A stretch of DNA of 64,000 nt. Source: Tamlana sp. I1. GTDB lineage: Bacteria > Bacteroidota > Bacteroidia > Flavobacteriales > Flavobacteriaceae. A model generated the notes under the pieces. The model worked only from the letters and a program-made list of their open reading frames with translations. It searched no databases and was not told the origin of the DNA. The position numbers and the translations under genes are program-made. Of the stretch, positions 9,391 to 18,685 are shown piece by piece. The first letter of the stretch is position 1; each line of letters begins with the position of its first letter. The stretch covers positions 62,001-126,000 of the forward strand of contig NZ_JACLAF010000008.1 of assembly GCF_015355625.1 (NCBI RefSeq). Reading direction: 5' to 3'.

Positions 9391-9421
9391 TTGTTTAAAG
9401 GTTAACAAATTCGTATCTTTG
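9391..9421 (+). promoter_or_regulatory. Promoter of the small secreted protein gene
   Basis: TTG at 9391-9393, a 20-nt spacer and TATCTTTG at 9414-9421 match the Bacteroidota promoter consensus exactly. It lies 28 nt before the ATG at 9449. Confidence 0.7.
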
Positions 9422-9448
9422 AGTTATAATGTTAAAACCCCCATAATT

Positions 9449-9766
9449 ATGAAGAAATCAGTTTTATTCCTTTTTGCTTTATTAATTTCTGTGGTTTCTT
9501 TTGCACAACAAAAGAGAGATTTAAAACTTAATAAGGACACTAATTTAATAGATGTTGTTTATTATCATGACAATGGTGTTGTAAGCCAAACAGGGTCTTA
9601 CACAGTAGATGGTAAATTGCAAGGCGTTTGGTTAAGTTTTGATACAGAAGGCAAAAAGATCGTTTCTGCAAATTATGATAATGGAAAGAAAGTCGGCAAA
9701 TGGATACACTGGATTGATGGTGTTCCAAAAGAAGTAGATTATACTAAAAATGTAGCATCACTTTAA
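9449..9766 (+). CDS. Secreted MORN-like (YwqK-type) repeat protein
   Basis: The start at 9449 opens a clean signal peptide (MKKSVLFLFALLISVVSFAQ), leaving a mature protein of about 86 residues. An in-frame extension from 9377 crosses the promoter and is rejected. The mature part carries two to three MORN_2-type repeats, recognisable by their spaced Gly and aromatic residues (YYHDNGVVSQTGSY, KLQGVWLSFDTEG, KKVGKWIHW). Such proteins are often annotated as YwqK-family, but no toxin partner is present and the function is unknown. It is a single gene with its own promoter, a candidate operator shared with the phosphate porin, and a strong terminator, suggesting it belongs to the same stress response. 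Confidence 0.8.
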   Translation: MKKSVLFLFALLISVVSFAQQKRDLKLNKDTNLIDVVYYHDNGVVSQTGSYTVDGKLQGVWLSFDTEGKKIVSANYDNGKKVGKWIHWIDGVPKEVDYTKNVASL

Positions 9767-9790
9767 ATAGTAAGCTCGTATTAAAAATTA

Positions 9791-9821
9791 AAAAGCACTC
9801 TAGAAATAGGGTGCTTTTTTT
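9791..9821. terminator. Terminator with GAAA tetraloop
   Basis: A 9-bp stem (AGCACTCTA pairing with TAGGGTGCT, one G-U) closes a GAAA tetraloop, flanked by an A-run and a 7-nt T-run. It separates convergent genes and can act on both strands. Confidence 0.92.
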
Positions 9822-9824
9822 GAT

Positions 9825-10334
9825 TTATATTTTGGTGGAATTTAGAGTTTCGATTTTGTTTTTAAACATTGCAATTTTGGCCGTTTCGTTTTCGCCTTGA
9901 ATACTGTGAAAATTCGTTAGGTAGTGCATGCCTAGATACTGAGCCGATTTTTTAAAAGGAAGCCAGAAATTATCATTTAAGTGGTCGCCGTTTGAAGAAC
10001 TAATTACTGCCATATATTTATTTCTTAATTCACGCCCCATGTCTTTTTCTATGGTTAATAAATCTGTTAATCTATCGAAAAACACTTTCATTATCCCACT
10101 CATGGCGTACCAATACACGGGAGTAGCAAAAATGAAAACATCATAATTATTGGTTATTCTTTTCATTAATGGGATAAAATCGTCATGTCTATTTAAATGC
10201 TTATAATCATAATATGAAATATTGTAATCATTCAAATCGACTAAATCCTAATTAGAAATTTTTATCAATTCTGAAACAACTTTTTTTGTTTCTCCATCTT
10301 TTCTTGAAGAACCTAAAATGATAACCTTTCTCAA
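9825..10334 (-). pseudogene. NAD(P)H-dependent oxidoreductase (flavodoxin-like fold), interrupted by an amber codon
   Basis: Read on the minus strand from 10334, one continuous frame encodes about 169 residues of a flavodoxin-like NADPH:FMN/quinone reductase. It starts with the FMN phosphate-binding stretch KVIILGSSRKDGETKK and continues with ATPVYWYAMSGIMKVFFDRL and KYMAVISSSNGD. The frame is broken once, by TAG at 10248-10250, at the position after ELIKISN. A TGG (Trp) to TAG change is the simplest cause. The first codon is TTG at 10334, with a stop two codons upstream and no ATG in frame, so the start may also have been weakened. The part after the stop (9825-10247) could at best give a protein lacking the FMN loop. 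The rest of the sequence is intact, so the inactivation looks recent. Confidence 0.85.
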
Positions 10335-10362
10335 TTTTTAGTGTTTTTGTTAAGAGTATAAA

Positions 10363-10411
10363 TTAATAAGCGCTTCAGAAGATTTGTTATTTCAAATGAA
10401 GCGCTTATTAA
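10363..10411 (-). terminator. Terminator of the SGNH lipoprotein gene
   Basis: Arms 10363-10376 and 10398-10411 form a perfect 14-bp stem, extended inside the loop by ATTTG/CAAAT. It begins 15 nt past the stop codon at 10426. The following U-run is modest. Confidence 0.8.
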
Positions 10412-10425
10412 TATGGTTAAATATT

Positions 10426-11913
10426 TTACTCTAATTCAGGTGAATATGCTATTGGGTAATCTGCTGCTTTCATTAAATTCCCAGAAGCTTCAAAGTTAGA
10501 GCCGTAGGTGGCATCTAATGCTGTTAAAAATGTATTAGCCATAAGCGCATAACCGCGGGCTGTTAGATGTACGCCGTCTAAACTTACTAAACCACCAAAA
10601 ACTAAATCTGTATTTAAATAGAAATCATCAAATTTAATACCTTGGGTTGAAGCTTGCTCTAAAACACCATTTAAATCGACTAAAGCCAAACCTTTTGATT
10701 TTGCTATGGTTTCAATAGTTGTATTATAGGCCATCGTGGCGTCACTTATTTCATTTTGTTCTTCAGGAGTTAAAACAAACTTATCACCCATAGGCGTTGA
10801 AACACCAACACCTTTTGGAATTTCAGAAGACGCCGTTAAAAGAATTAAATCATCACTTGTGGTTTGTCTTAAGTTTACTAATGCAGGATTTAGCATGGTT
10901 AAATCGCGTAAATCTTCATCTAAAATAACTAGTGAATTATTTGGAGCAGCAGTAAATGTTATGGTACGTTGAGCAATTTCAGCATCTGCCATTTCTTGAG
11001 TTAGTGGTGTGTTTGCTACTAAGTAAGCATATGCTTGAACAATTCCTGCATTGTAAGCGCCATAAGCATTCATGCTATTTAAATACGCGGCAGTTGCAGC
11101 GTCTAGAGGAACAGGGTTGTGTGCTACTGTAGTGAAATGTGAAATGCTAGTTACGTTTGGTACATTTGATATGGCGCCTTTTGCTTCATTGGCTGTTAGT
11201 TTATCAACTAAGACACTTAAAGCGGTATTGAAGGTGCCAACATCAGTAATCGGGTTTGACCCGTCGCCTCCAGATAGCGCATAACCTAGAACATCATTCG
11301 CCCCAATTTCAGATAAAGTGAAAAATGTAGGTTTTTGAGCTACGGCATCATCAATTACTGTAGCTGTAGGCGCTGAGGCTATCCTAGCATAGTATGGGTT
11401 TGCTCCAGCATAGCCAGGTGCAATAAGATGAAAACTTTTAGAACCAGGAATACCAAAATTATTAAAGTCACTACCAATATTAACGCCAGCTTCTGTAGTA
11501 ATTGGTGGTACAGGTTTGCCTATTCCTTCTAAAAATTCATTTAGAGGTTGGGGTCCAGGAATATTACTATTAAAGGTTAAACGGTAACCACTTACGGGTG
11601 TTCCGCCAACCAAAATACCTCCTGTATTGTCTTTAACTAGTGGTTGTAAAAAATCGCCGCCTCCAATTTTCTGGAATTGAGATGCTAGCATATTTGGAAA
11701 TGAATTTTCTTGTCCCGCAATGAATAACCCATTATCGGAGTATCCTGCTGTAAGCGATGCTCCAACGGCAACATAATTTGTGAAATCTAAACTACCAGCG
11801 GTTAATTCCGGCAGTGGAGTTGGATCATCAGGAGTTACAATATCATCTGGATTATTACACGCTGTAAATCCTATTAGTGCTATAAAAAGGCCTATATATT
11901 TAGTTCTAATCAT
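10426..11913 (-). CDS. SGNH/GDSL-type hydrolase lipoprotein
   Basis: This is predicted to be a surface or outer-membrane lipoprotein esterase. The ATG at 11913 opens a lipoprotein signal (IGLFIALIGFTAC, Cys at 19); longer in-frame starts overlap the upstream receptor gene and are rejected. SGNH blocks are visible. The nucleophile block reads VAVGASLTAGY, with Ala where GDSL has Asp. The oxyanion Asn block is EIGANDVL, and the catalytic Asp/His block is DGVHLT near the C-terminus. The 495-residue length is larger than simple GDSL enzymes, with a low-complexity linker after the Cys (DDPTPLPEL). It lies 10 nt downstream of a TonB receptor gene and is surely co-transcribed. This pairing, common in flavobacteria, suggests receptor and lipase handle one lipid-like or esterified nutrient. 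The substrate is unknown. Confidence 0.85.
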   Translation of the reverse strand: MIRTKYIGLFIALIGFTACNNPDDIVTPDDPTPLPELTAGSLDFTNYVAVGASLTAGYSDNGLFIAGQENSFPNMLASQFQKIGGGDFLQPLVKDNTGGILVGGTPVSGYRLTFNSNIPGPQPLNEFLEGIGKPVPPITTEAGVNIGSDFNNFGIPGSKSFHLIAPGYAGANPYYARIASAPTATVIDDAVAQKPTFFTLSEIGANDVLGYALSGGDGSNPITDVGTFNTALSVLVDKLTANEAKGAISNVPNVTSISHFTTVAHNPVPLDAATAAYLNSMNAYGAYNAGIVQAYAYLVANTPLTQEMADAEIAQRTITFTAAPNNSLVILDEDLRDLTMLNPALVNLRQTTSDDLILLTASSEIPKGVGVSTPMGDKFVLTPEEQNEISDATMAYNTTIETIAKSKGLALVDLNGVLEQASTQGIKFDDFYLNTDLVFGGLVSLDGVHLTARGYALMANTFLTALDATYGSNFEASGNLMKAADYPIAYSPELE

Positions 11914-11923
11914 GATTGTTTTT

Positions 11924-14728
11924 TTATAAGTTGTTAATGGTCCAAGTAATGAAGTACATAGAGCCAATAAAGCCTGTGCCATAGGCTGTAAAGTACTCTT
12001 TTCCTAAAAGATTGGTTGCGCCTAATTTAAATGTCGATTTAAAGCTTGGAATTCTGTAGTTAATTTGGGCATCAACAACATTGTATTCTGGAACAAGTCC
12101 ATTGCCAAAAGTAGATTCCCAATAGTAATCATCGCTAAAACGGTATGAAATATTGAAACCGAAATTTTTAAATAATTCGGTGTTTCCAAAAGAGGCTTTG
12201 AATTTGTGTTCAGGAGTATTAAAGTTGGTCGTAAAATCAGGATATTTTGCTTGGTCGAAATCTAATTTCGCAAAAGTGTAATTTCCTCCTAAATCAAAAT
12301 TTCCAAATATTTTGGTTGAAACTCCAATTGAAGCGCCATAAGAATTTACTGGGGCTTCAGAATTTGTATAAGTGTTATAAGCAACGGTATCGTCTCTATT
12401 AATGGCGTCTACAGATAAGGAATTATCGCCAACAGTACCGTATAAAGGAGCTATAACATTTTCTTGAGATATGAAATCTTTATAACTGTTGTAATAGGTG
12501 CTAAAATCGATTATTACATTTTTAATTTTTCCTCTATAACCTACTTCTACAGAAACGACTTGCTCTGGTTTTACCAACTCAGGATTAGCAACAACAAGGT
12601 CATCAGGGTTTGCTGAAGCTTGATAGTTGCGTATAGAATTTTCAGAGTATGAATTATAGTAAGCCGCAGCACCTGTTTGGGTAATTTGGCTTGGTTGTCC
12701 TGCAATTTGTCCGCTACCACTAACATTGTAATCTCCAGAATATCGATCTAAGTTTGTAGGTGCTGCACCAACTAATATAGCGCGTCCAGCATCTAAACCA
12801 ATAAATAAATCTTGAGTTGTAGGATTTCTAAATCCGGTTTGAACAGAGCCTCTAAAATTATGATTTTGGTTTAAAGTTAGGCCTGCTGAGAATCTTGGGG
12901 AGAAGAAACCATCAAAAAATTCAGATTTATCGTAGCGTACAGACCCCGTTAATTTTAAATCTAGACTTTCATTTAATTTTAAGTCTTTTTGAATTTGGGT
13001 GTACATCCCATATTCATAATATTTTATTGCACCATCATAATCGGTGTAAATGGTTCCGAAGGAATTTAGATTATATTTTCTAAACGAACCTCCCACTTGA
13101 ATTTCAGCAAACTGTATAATATCACTAAAATTAAAATTTCCATCGGTATGGTAGTATTTAGATGCATCTTGGAATTTAGAACCTGTTGCTAAGTTTGGGT
13201 CGTTAATACTTCTGTTAAAAGCAGCATTGTATTCGGGTGTACCTGGTAAAAAACGCCCTGTTTCTGCTTGGTTTCTTGCAGCAGCATGGGCTTGAGTATC
13301 GGTGGCTCCAGCTAGGGTAGATTGTACATAAGTTCCTGTGTATTCGGCGAACCAATTTAAATCGGGTTTCCATGCTCTGTTAATATTAATACCTGTAAAA
13401 ACCATATCGTAAGAATCACCAGCTTTATCGGCAACCACATAACTTCTTAAAAAGAAATGTTTATCACGAATTTCTATTTTATGTTGTTCTTGAAAAAAGT
13501 TTTCGATGTTATAACGGTTTAAACCTTGATAAATGGTAGTTCCAGTACCTACTTTTCCAACGTAAGAGATTTCTAAATCATCTTCTAATGGTCGGAAATA
13601 TAATCCCCAATCGGCTTTTATGCTTCTGGCTTCATAATCGGTTAAATCGCGTTCATTGTAACCTGTTCTACTTACTTCAACAGCAGGCACCAACGTGTTT
13701 GCTCCAGAAGGTAGATACGGTTGTCCTGTAGCAGGATTAATTGCCGACTCTAGTAAAACGGCGACTTGTTTAATGTTTTGAGACACCTCATCACCATAGA
13801 CATTTATACCATCGTAGTTTAAATTGGTTGCTCTCGTACCGTTCTCCATGTTTCTGTCAACTTCACTAGTTGCAGCCCAATCGGTACCTTCTAAGTAACC
13901 AAAGTTAACTTTTGCAGCAAACTTATTACTAAACTTATGTGCGGCTCTAATGCTTACATCGGTATATGGGTTTGTTCCTGCAGCTTTTTGTGAAGTAACG
14001 CCTCTTTTAATTGATGCACTTATCCCTTCATGATCGAAAGGGTTTTTACTTCGCATAAATAAAATACCATTAAAGGCATTGGCACCATATAATGAAGAGG
14101 ATGCTCCTGGTAGAAGCTCTACACTTAAAACATCGGTTTCTATCATGCCAACTAAGTTTCCTATCGGAAAATTTAGGGCAGGAGTTGAATTGTCCATACC
14201 ATCAACAAGTTGCATAAAACGGTTATTTGCAAAGGTTGCAAAACCTCTTGTGTTAACAGACTTAAACGTTAAGGAGTTTGTGTTTACATCGACACCTTTT
14301 AGGTTTTCTAAGCCATCATAGAAATTTGCAGATGCTGTGTTTTTGATTTCTTTTAGACCTAAACGTTCTACAGTTACAGGTGACTCAAAGATACGTTCTG
14401 GCGTTCGTGATGCTGAAATAACAATTTCATCTAAAGAAGTACCTTCAGTTAAAACGAATGTGACTTTTTGATTATTGCTTGTGATTTCTTCAGTAACGGT
14501 TTCAAAACCAACACTACTTGCTTGAAGTGTAAATGGTGGGTTTTGACTCGATGTTAACACGAATGCACCATCAAAATCTGAAATTGTACCTGAAGTTGTG
14601 TTTAGAATGATAATGTTTGCTCCAGGAATAGGCTGGTCGTTGTTGTCGACTACTTTTCCTGTGATTGTTGTTTGTGAGTAAGTTAGACTACAAAACAACA
14701 ATAATAAGAACGGGAGAATTGTTTTCAT
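11924..14728 (-). CDS. TonB-dependent outer-membrane receptor with carboxypeptidase-like N-terminal domain
   Basis: This is predicted to be an active outer-membrane importer. A signal peptide (MKTILPFLLLLFCSLTYSQ) is followed by a carboxypeptidase-D-regulatory-like beta-sandwich (about 20-105, ITGKVVDNNDQPIPGANI). Next come a plug domain (about 115-230, containing NTRGFATFANNRFMQLVDG and LLPGASSSLYGANAFNG) and a 22-strand-type barrel to the C-terminus (934 residues). It lacks a SusD partner, so it is not a classic polysaccharide locus. The partner is the SGNH lipoprotein 10 nt downstream. The substrate cannot be deduced. Confidence 0.93.
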   Translation of the reverse strand: MKTILPFLLLLFCSLTYSQTTITGKVVDNNDQPIPGANIIILNTTSGTISDFDGAFVLTSSQNPPFTLQASSVGFETVTEEITSNNQKVTFVLTEGTSLDEIVISASRTPERIFESPVTVERLGLKEIKNTASANFYDGLENLKGVDVNTNSLTFKSVNTRGFATFANNRFMQLVDGMDNSTPALNFPIGNLVGMIETDVLSVELLPGASSSLYGANAFNGILFMRSKNPFDHEGISASIKRGVTSQKAAGTNPYTDVSIRAAHKFSNKFAAKVNFGYLEGTDWAATSEVDRNMENGTRATNLNYDGINVYGDEVSQNIKQVAVLLESAINPATGQPYLPSGANTLVPAVEVSRTGYNERDLTDYEARSIKADWGLYFRPLEDDLEISYVGKVGTGTTIYQGLNRYNIENFFQEQHKIEIRDKHFFLRSYVVADKAGDSYDMVFTGININRAWKPDLNWFAEYTGTYVQSTLAGATDTQAHAAARNQAETGRFLPGTPEYNAAFNRSINDPNLATGSKFQDASKYYHTDGNFNFSDIIQFAEIQVGGSFRKYNLNSFGTIYTDYDGAIKYYEYGMYTQIQKDLKLNESLDLKLTGSVRYDKSEFFDGFFSPRFSAGLTLNQNHNFRGSVQTGFRNPTTQDLFIGLDAGRAILVGAAPTNLDRYSGDYNVSGSGQIAGQPSQITQTGAAAYYNSYSENSIRNYQASANPDDLVVANPELVKPEQVVSVEVGYRGKIKNVIIDFSTYYNSYKDFISQENVIAPLYGTVGDNSLSVDAINRDDTVAYNTYTNSEAPVNSYGASIGVSTKIFGNFDLGGNYTFAKLDFDQAKYPDFTTNFNTPEHKFKASFGNTELFKNFGFNISYRFSDDYYWESTFGNGLVPEYNVVDAQINYRIPSFKSTFKLGATNLLGKEYFTAYGTGFIGSMYFITWTINNL

Positions 14729-14871
14729 TTTATAAGTTTAGTTAAGTTAAAACAATATAATATAAAAGATTTAAAATATTGTTCTTTGCTAAAAATATAA
14801 AAAATTATGCACGCATAGTATATTTTGTTAAAAAAAGTATGGTTTTATTATGGAATGCTCAAGAATTAACT

Positions 14872-14910
14872 AAAAAAGAAATTGCCATGATTAGACAAAC
14901 CATGGCAATT
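14872..14910 (-). terminator. Terminator of glmS
   Basis: A perfect 10-bp stem, AATTGCCATG (14880-14889) with CATGGCAATT (14901-14910), is followed on the minus strand by a U-rich run from 14878 to 14872. It lies 27 nt past the glmS stop. Confidence 0.85.
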
Positions 14911-14936
14911 AATGAAAATATATTATAATGTTTTTT

Positions 14937-16790
14937 TTACTCTACAGTAACCGATTTTGCTAAATTTCTAGGCTGATCGACATTCTTACCTAGCATAACC
15001 GCGATATGATATGATAACAATTGTAACGGAATTGTAGTTAGTAAAGGCGATAAAGATTCTAGAGTATCTGGAACCTCGATAACATGATCGGCAAGCGCTC
15101 TAACTTGAGTGTCACCCTCGGTTACAATACCTATAATTTTTCCTTTTCTAGATTTAATTTCTTGAATATTACTTACCACTTTTTCATAATGCCCTTTTTT
15201 GGTTGCAATAACTACAATAGGCATATTTTCATCTATTAAAGCAATCGGACCGTGTTTCATTTCGGCAGCTGGATAACCTTCTGCATGAATGTAAGATATT
15301 TCTTTTAATTTAAGTGCGCCTTCAAGAGCAACTGGGAAGTTGTATCCGCGACCTAAGTATAAGAAATTAGAAACATCTTTGTAAATATTGGCAATAGTTG
15401 TAATGTTGGCGTCCGACTCTAAAGCTTTTTCTACTTTTTTCGGAATCATTTCTAATTCTAGTAGATGTGTTCTAAAATCTGAACTGCTTATTGTTCCTTT
15501 AGCACGAGCTAATCTTAAAGCAATTAATGTTAAAACTGTAATTTGAGTAGTAAACGCTTTAGTTGATGCTACTCCAATTTCAGGGCCAGCATGCGTATAT
15601 GCTCCAGCGTCAGATTCTCTTGCAATTGAAGAACCTACCACATTACAAACACCAAAAACAAAGGCGCCTTTAGATTTTGCTAATTTTATTGCCGCTAAAG
15701 TGTCGGCAGTTTCTCCAGATTGTGAAATGGCGATAACCACATCATTTTCTGTTATTACAGGATTACGGTATCTAAATTCTGAAGCGTATTCAACTTCAAC
15801 AGGAATTCTTGCAAGATCTTCAAAAATATATTCGGCAACTAAACCAGCGTGCCATGATGTTCCGCAGGCTACAATAATAATACGATTGGCATTAAGAAAT
15901 CGTTTCATGTTATCTTCTACACCTGCCATTTTAATAATGGCTTCGTTTCTTACTAAGCGCCCTCTATAGGTATCTGTTATAGCTTTTGGTTGCTCATGAA
16001 TTTCTTTAAGCATAAAGTGATCGTAACCCCCTTTTTCAATTTGCTCTAAGTTAATTTGTAGTTCTTGAACATAAGTGTCAACTAAAGAATCGTCTTCAAT
16101 TTTTCTAATTTTTATTGGTTTATGAAACCTGATAACAGCCATTTCTTCATCTTCAAGATACACCACATTTTTAGTGTATTCTAAGAAGGGTGAAGCATCA
16201 CTGGCAATAAAAAATTCATCTTCCTTCGGGCCAATTCCTACTGCTAGCGGACTACCTAAACGCGCAACTACAATTTCGTCGGGTTTGTTTTTATCGAATA
16301 CTGCAATAGCATAGGCGCCAACAACTTGATTTAAGGCGGCTTGTACGGCTTTTCCAAGTTTTAATTTTTGTTGTTTTTGAACGTCTTCAATTAAATTAAC
16401 TAAAACTTCAGTGTCTGTGTCAGATTTGAAGGTATATCCTCTTGAAATTAACTCTTGCTTTAAAGATTCATAATTTTCAATAATACCATTATGAATAATG
16501 GCTAAATTGCCTGAGTTTGAAACATGCGGGTGTGAGTTAACATCGTTAGGAACACCGTGGGTTGCCCAACGCGTGTGCCCAATACCAACTTTTCCGTTTG
16601 TTGTAATTTCTTTTTCAACAATTGCTTCTAAATCGACTACTTTTCCTTTGGTTTTTGCAACTTTAAGGTCGTTACCGTCAAAAAGTGCAATTCCAGCACT
16701 GTCATATCCTCTGTATTCTAGACGTTTTAAGCCTTCTATTATAATGGGGTATGCTTCTCTTGGTCCAATGTATCCAACAATTCCACACAT
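14937..16790 (-). CDS. glmS: Glutamine--fructose-6-phosphate aminotransferase (isomerizing)
   Basis: GlmS makes glucosamine-6-phosphate from fructose-6-phosphate and glutamine, the first step toward UDP-GlcNAc for peptidoglycan and lipid A. The N-terminal Ntn glutaminase domain starts MCGIVGYIG with the catalytic Cys2; RGYDSAGI and GHTRWATHG are also present. Two SIS domains follow (about 290-610) with CGTSWHAG, SQSGETADT and the isomerase segment ending EGYPAAEMKHGP. The C-terminus PRNLAKSVTVE is the conserved flexible tail. The 617-residue length is typical. The DUF4270 gene lies upstream on the same strand after a hairpin. No glmS ribozyme was seen upstream. Confidence 0.97.
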   Translation of the reverse strand: MCGIVGYIGPREAYPIIIEGLKRLEYRGYDSAGIALFDGNDLKVAKTKGKVVDLEAIVEKEITTNGKVGIGHTRWATHGVPNDVNSHPHVSNSGNLAIIHNGIIENYESLKQELISRGYTFKSDTDTEVLVNLIEDVQKQQKLKLGKAVQAALNQVVGAYAIAVFDKNKPDEIVVARLGSPLAVGIGPKEDEFFIASDASPFLEYTKNVVYLEDEEMAVIRFHKPIKIRKIEDDSLVDTYVQELQINLEQIEKGGYDHFMLKEIHEQPKAITDTYRGRLVRNEAIIKMAGVEDNMKRFLNANRIIIVACGTSWHAGLVAEYIFEDLARIPVEVEYASEFRYRNPVITENDVVIAISQSGETADTLAAIKLAKSKGAFVFGVCNVVGSSIARESDAGAYTHAGPEIGVASTKAFTTQITVLTLIALRLARAKGTISSSDFRTHLLELEMIPKKVEKALESDANITTIANIYKDVSNFLYLGRGYNFPVALEGALKLKEISYIHAEGYPAAEMKHGPIALIDENMPIVVIATKKGHYEKVVSNIQEIKSRKGKIIGIVTEGDTQVRALADHVIEVPDTLESLSPLLTTIPLQLLSYHIAVMLGKNVDQPRNLAKSVTVE

Positions 16791-16898
16791 AGTTTTTTAA
16801 TTTGATGTTGTTTTGATTAATTGAAAACAAATATGTATAATATTTTCTAAGAAGTAACAATTATTATACAAACATCCGTTTTACACGATGAAATTCAT

Positions 16899-16936
16899 TT
16901 CGAGCGGTTTTATTGTTTGATAAATCCGCTCGAAAG
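16899..16936 (-). terminator. Hairpin downstream of the DUF4270 gene
   Basis: TTTCGAGCGG (16899-16908) pairs perfectly with CCGCTCGAAA (16927-16936). It sits 14 nt past the stop at 16950. There is no strong U-run on the minus strand, so termination may be partial and feed glmS. Confidence 0.6.
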
Positions 16937-16949
16937 TAAATTTAAGAGC

Positions 16950-18662
16950 CTATTTGGCTTCCGAATAAAATATTTTTAATTGTAATTGATTGTCTGCAGG
17001 AACGGCTTGATTTGTTCCGTAAATAATAGTACCTCTTGGCGACAAAATTGATGCTCTAGGCACCGCGGTAACTTCGTCTTGACTTTCTAGAATTTCAGCA
17101 GTATCTGTATAATTTACGTTGTTAGATAAAACCAAACCAAGTTTTGTAGGTGTTTCATCTTTTATAGAATCGGTATGTAGAATATTTGTTAAATACTCGG
17201 TAAGACGTATTTTAAATTTTCCATCGGAATCTCTTTGACCTAAACTGATAATATTAGAATTTAGAGGATCTGCCGTGTTTTTAGTTTGATCGATTGTGTA
17301 ATCTATTGTTGTTGAGTTGTCTTCAATATTGTATGCGTAAATGCGATCGTATTTATGAAAATCTTCCGAGCCATCTGTTGGTAAGTTGTCTTTTTCGGTA
17401 AGAATTAATTGCGCTTCATTTATTAATTTTTTTAGAAGAAACCTTTGAGTAAGCGGGTTTTTCACATAATTACCATCATCATCAGTCTGTCTGTAGGTTT
17501 GTTTAAAACAGTCAATGGCGTCCATATCAACAATGCCATCGCCATCGCAATCCACTTTTCCGCTAAACAATTCTACTACAGCCATAGAACCTTCAGTACC
17601 TTTTAAGTGCAGTTCTTCGTCGCCTAAAACCTTGTCGCCATTTGCTAGAGGAATGGTATATTCGTTAACATAAGTGTTTAAAATATTTAGGTTTCCAGAA
17701 AAATTAAGCACATAGTTGCCTTGTGTTCTAGAATTTTCTTCTCCAGAGGTGTAATAAATGGTTATGTTCGAATTTGTAGAACTTAAGTTTAACAAAATCA
17801 TATTTCCATCGGCAGAATTTGCTTCAGCTTTAAAATATAGGCCTCTAAAATAATTTTTAAAATTGTTGGCATTACTTAAAACAGGATCATCTTGTTTGTC
17901 GATAATGGTTGCTTTCCAATAATCGTTGTCTAATAGTTCTCTAAATGCAGGGGTAGAAGTAGTAGAAACAGCCTCATCATCTTCTCCAACAGTAGTAACA
18001 ATGGGGCTATTGCTTGGAACAAAATCATCGTCTTCAAAGATTGGCGTATTAACATCTACAATATGGTCATCAAAACGGATTACAGATGTGCCGTTAAGGG
18101 CTGTATTTACTGTGCTACTTCCGTTAGAAAAGTAGTTTTGCACAGTGCCATCGGTATTATTTGGGTCGTAATCTCTTAAAAAGTAATCACTTCTGTAAAC
18201 GGTAAGCTTTATAGAAGCATCGGTATTTCCAAATAATGAATCTAATCGATATACAGGGTTGCTGTCGGTGTCATATTCAACAAGTGTGTTGTAATAAGGA
18301 ATCGTAAATACAACGCTATCAACTACAGGGCTTTCACCAAAATTAGGATTATATGTGTTAGGTACAATTTGCGCAACAATACTTGCTTTTGTTAAACCAT
18401 AAGCAGGATCTTTATAAACGCCCAATAAATTGTTTACAGACGTTGCCGCGGCGGTTGAACCTAATCTATTTATTTGTAAAGAATCTAACTTTTTATTGTA
18501 TGCTAGTACAGGGAAAAGCGAGTCGTTTGTTTTGAAATTTGCATTTTCATCTCCAAGAACATCACTATCTAATACATTGTAATCTTTATCGCAGGCAATG
18601 AAAACACAAACAAAAAGAATACAAATAATAGGAAATTTGAGGGTTTTAAAAGTCTTTTTCAT
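16950..18662 (-). CDS. DUF4270 family lipoprotein
   Basis: This is a predicted outer-membrane lipoprotein of a Bacteroidota-specific family of unknown function. The signal ends with the lipobox region VFIACDKDYN (Cys at about 24). Conserved DUF4270 features can be seen: an early FKTNDSLFPVLAYNKKLDSLQINRL segment with linear spacing, repeated VDSVVFTIPYY-type strands, the EAQLILTE element in the C-terminal third, and the ASILSPRGTIIYGTN end. It is 570 residues. It lies 23 nt downstream of the glycogen-synthase-like gene and upstream of glmS, an order I associate with other flavobacteria. A Ca-like or acidic stretch (KVDCDGDGIVDMDAID) occurs mid-protein. No reaction can be assigned. Confidence 0.85.
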   Translation of the reverse strand: MKKTFKTLKFPIICILFVCVFIACDKDYNVLDSDVLGDENANFKTNDSLFPVLAYNKKLDSLQINRLGSTAAATSVNNLLGVYKDPAYGLTKASIVAQIVPNTYNPNFGESPVVDSVVFTIPYYNTLVEYDTDSNPVYRLDSLFGNTDASIKLTVYRSDYFLRDYDPNNTDGTVQNYFSNGSSTVNTALNGTSVIRFDDHIVDVNTPIFEDDDFVPSNSPIVTTVGEDDEAVSTTSTPAFRELLDNDYWKATIIDKQDDPVLSNANNFKNYFRGLYFKAEANSADGNMILLNLSSTNSNITIYYTSGEENSRTQGNYVLNFSGNLNILNTYVNEYTIPLANGDKVLGDEELHLKGTEGSMAVVELFSGKVDCDGDGIVDMDAIDCFKQTYRQTDDDGNYVKNPLTQRFLLKKLINEAQLILTEKDNLPTDGSEDFHKYDRIYAYNIEDNSTTIDYTIDQTKNTADPLNSNIISLGQRDSDGKFKIRLTEYLTNILHTDSIKDETPTKLGLVLSNNVNYTDTAEILESQDEVTAVPRASILSPRGTIIYGTNQAVPADNQLQLKIFYSEAK

Positions 18663-18685
18663 ATGTTATTAATGAAGTCGTATGT

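Noticed and set aside
9377-9448. N-terminal extension of the small secreted protein
   Set aside because: The extension crosses an exact promoter and would bury the signal peptide.
10248-10250. TAG as a recoded pyrrolysine or readthrough codon
   Set aside because: Nothing in this reductase family or lineage suggests pyrrolysine; a Trp-to-stop mutation is simpler.
11914-11982. N-terminal extension of the SGNH lipoprotein
   Set aside because: It overlaps the end of the receptor gene and places 23 residues before an otherwise clean lipoprotein signal.
14729-16949. glmS ribozyme or other riboswitch near glmS
   Set aside because: The 159 nt upstream of glmS contain only the DUF4270 terminator-like hairpin; no ribozyme core was seen.
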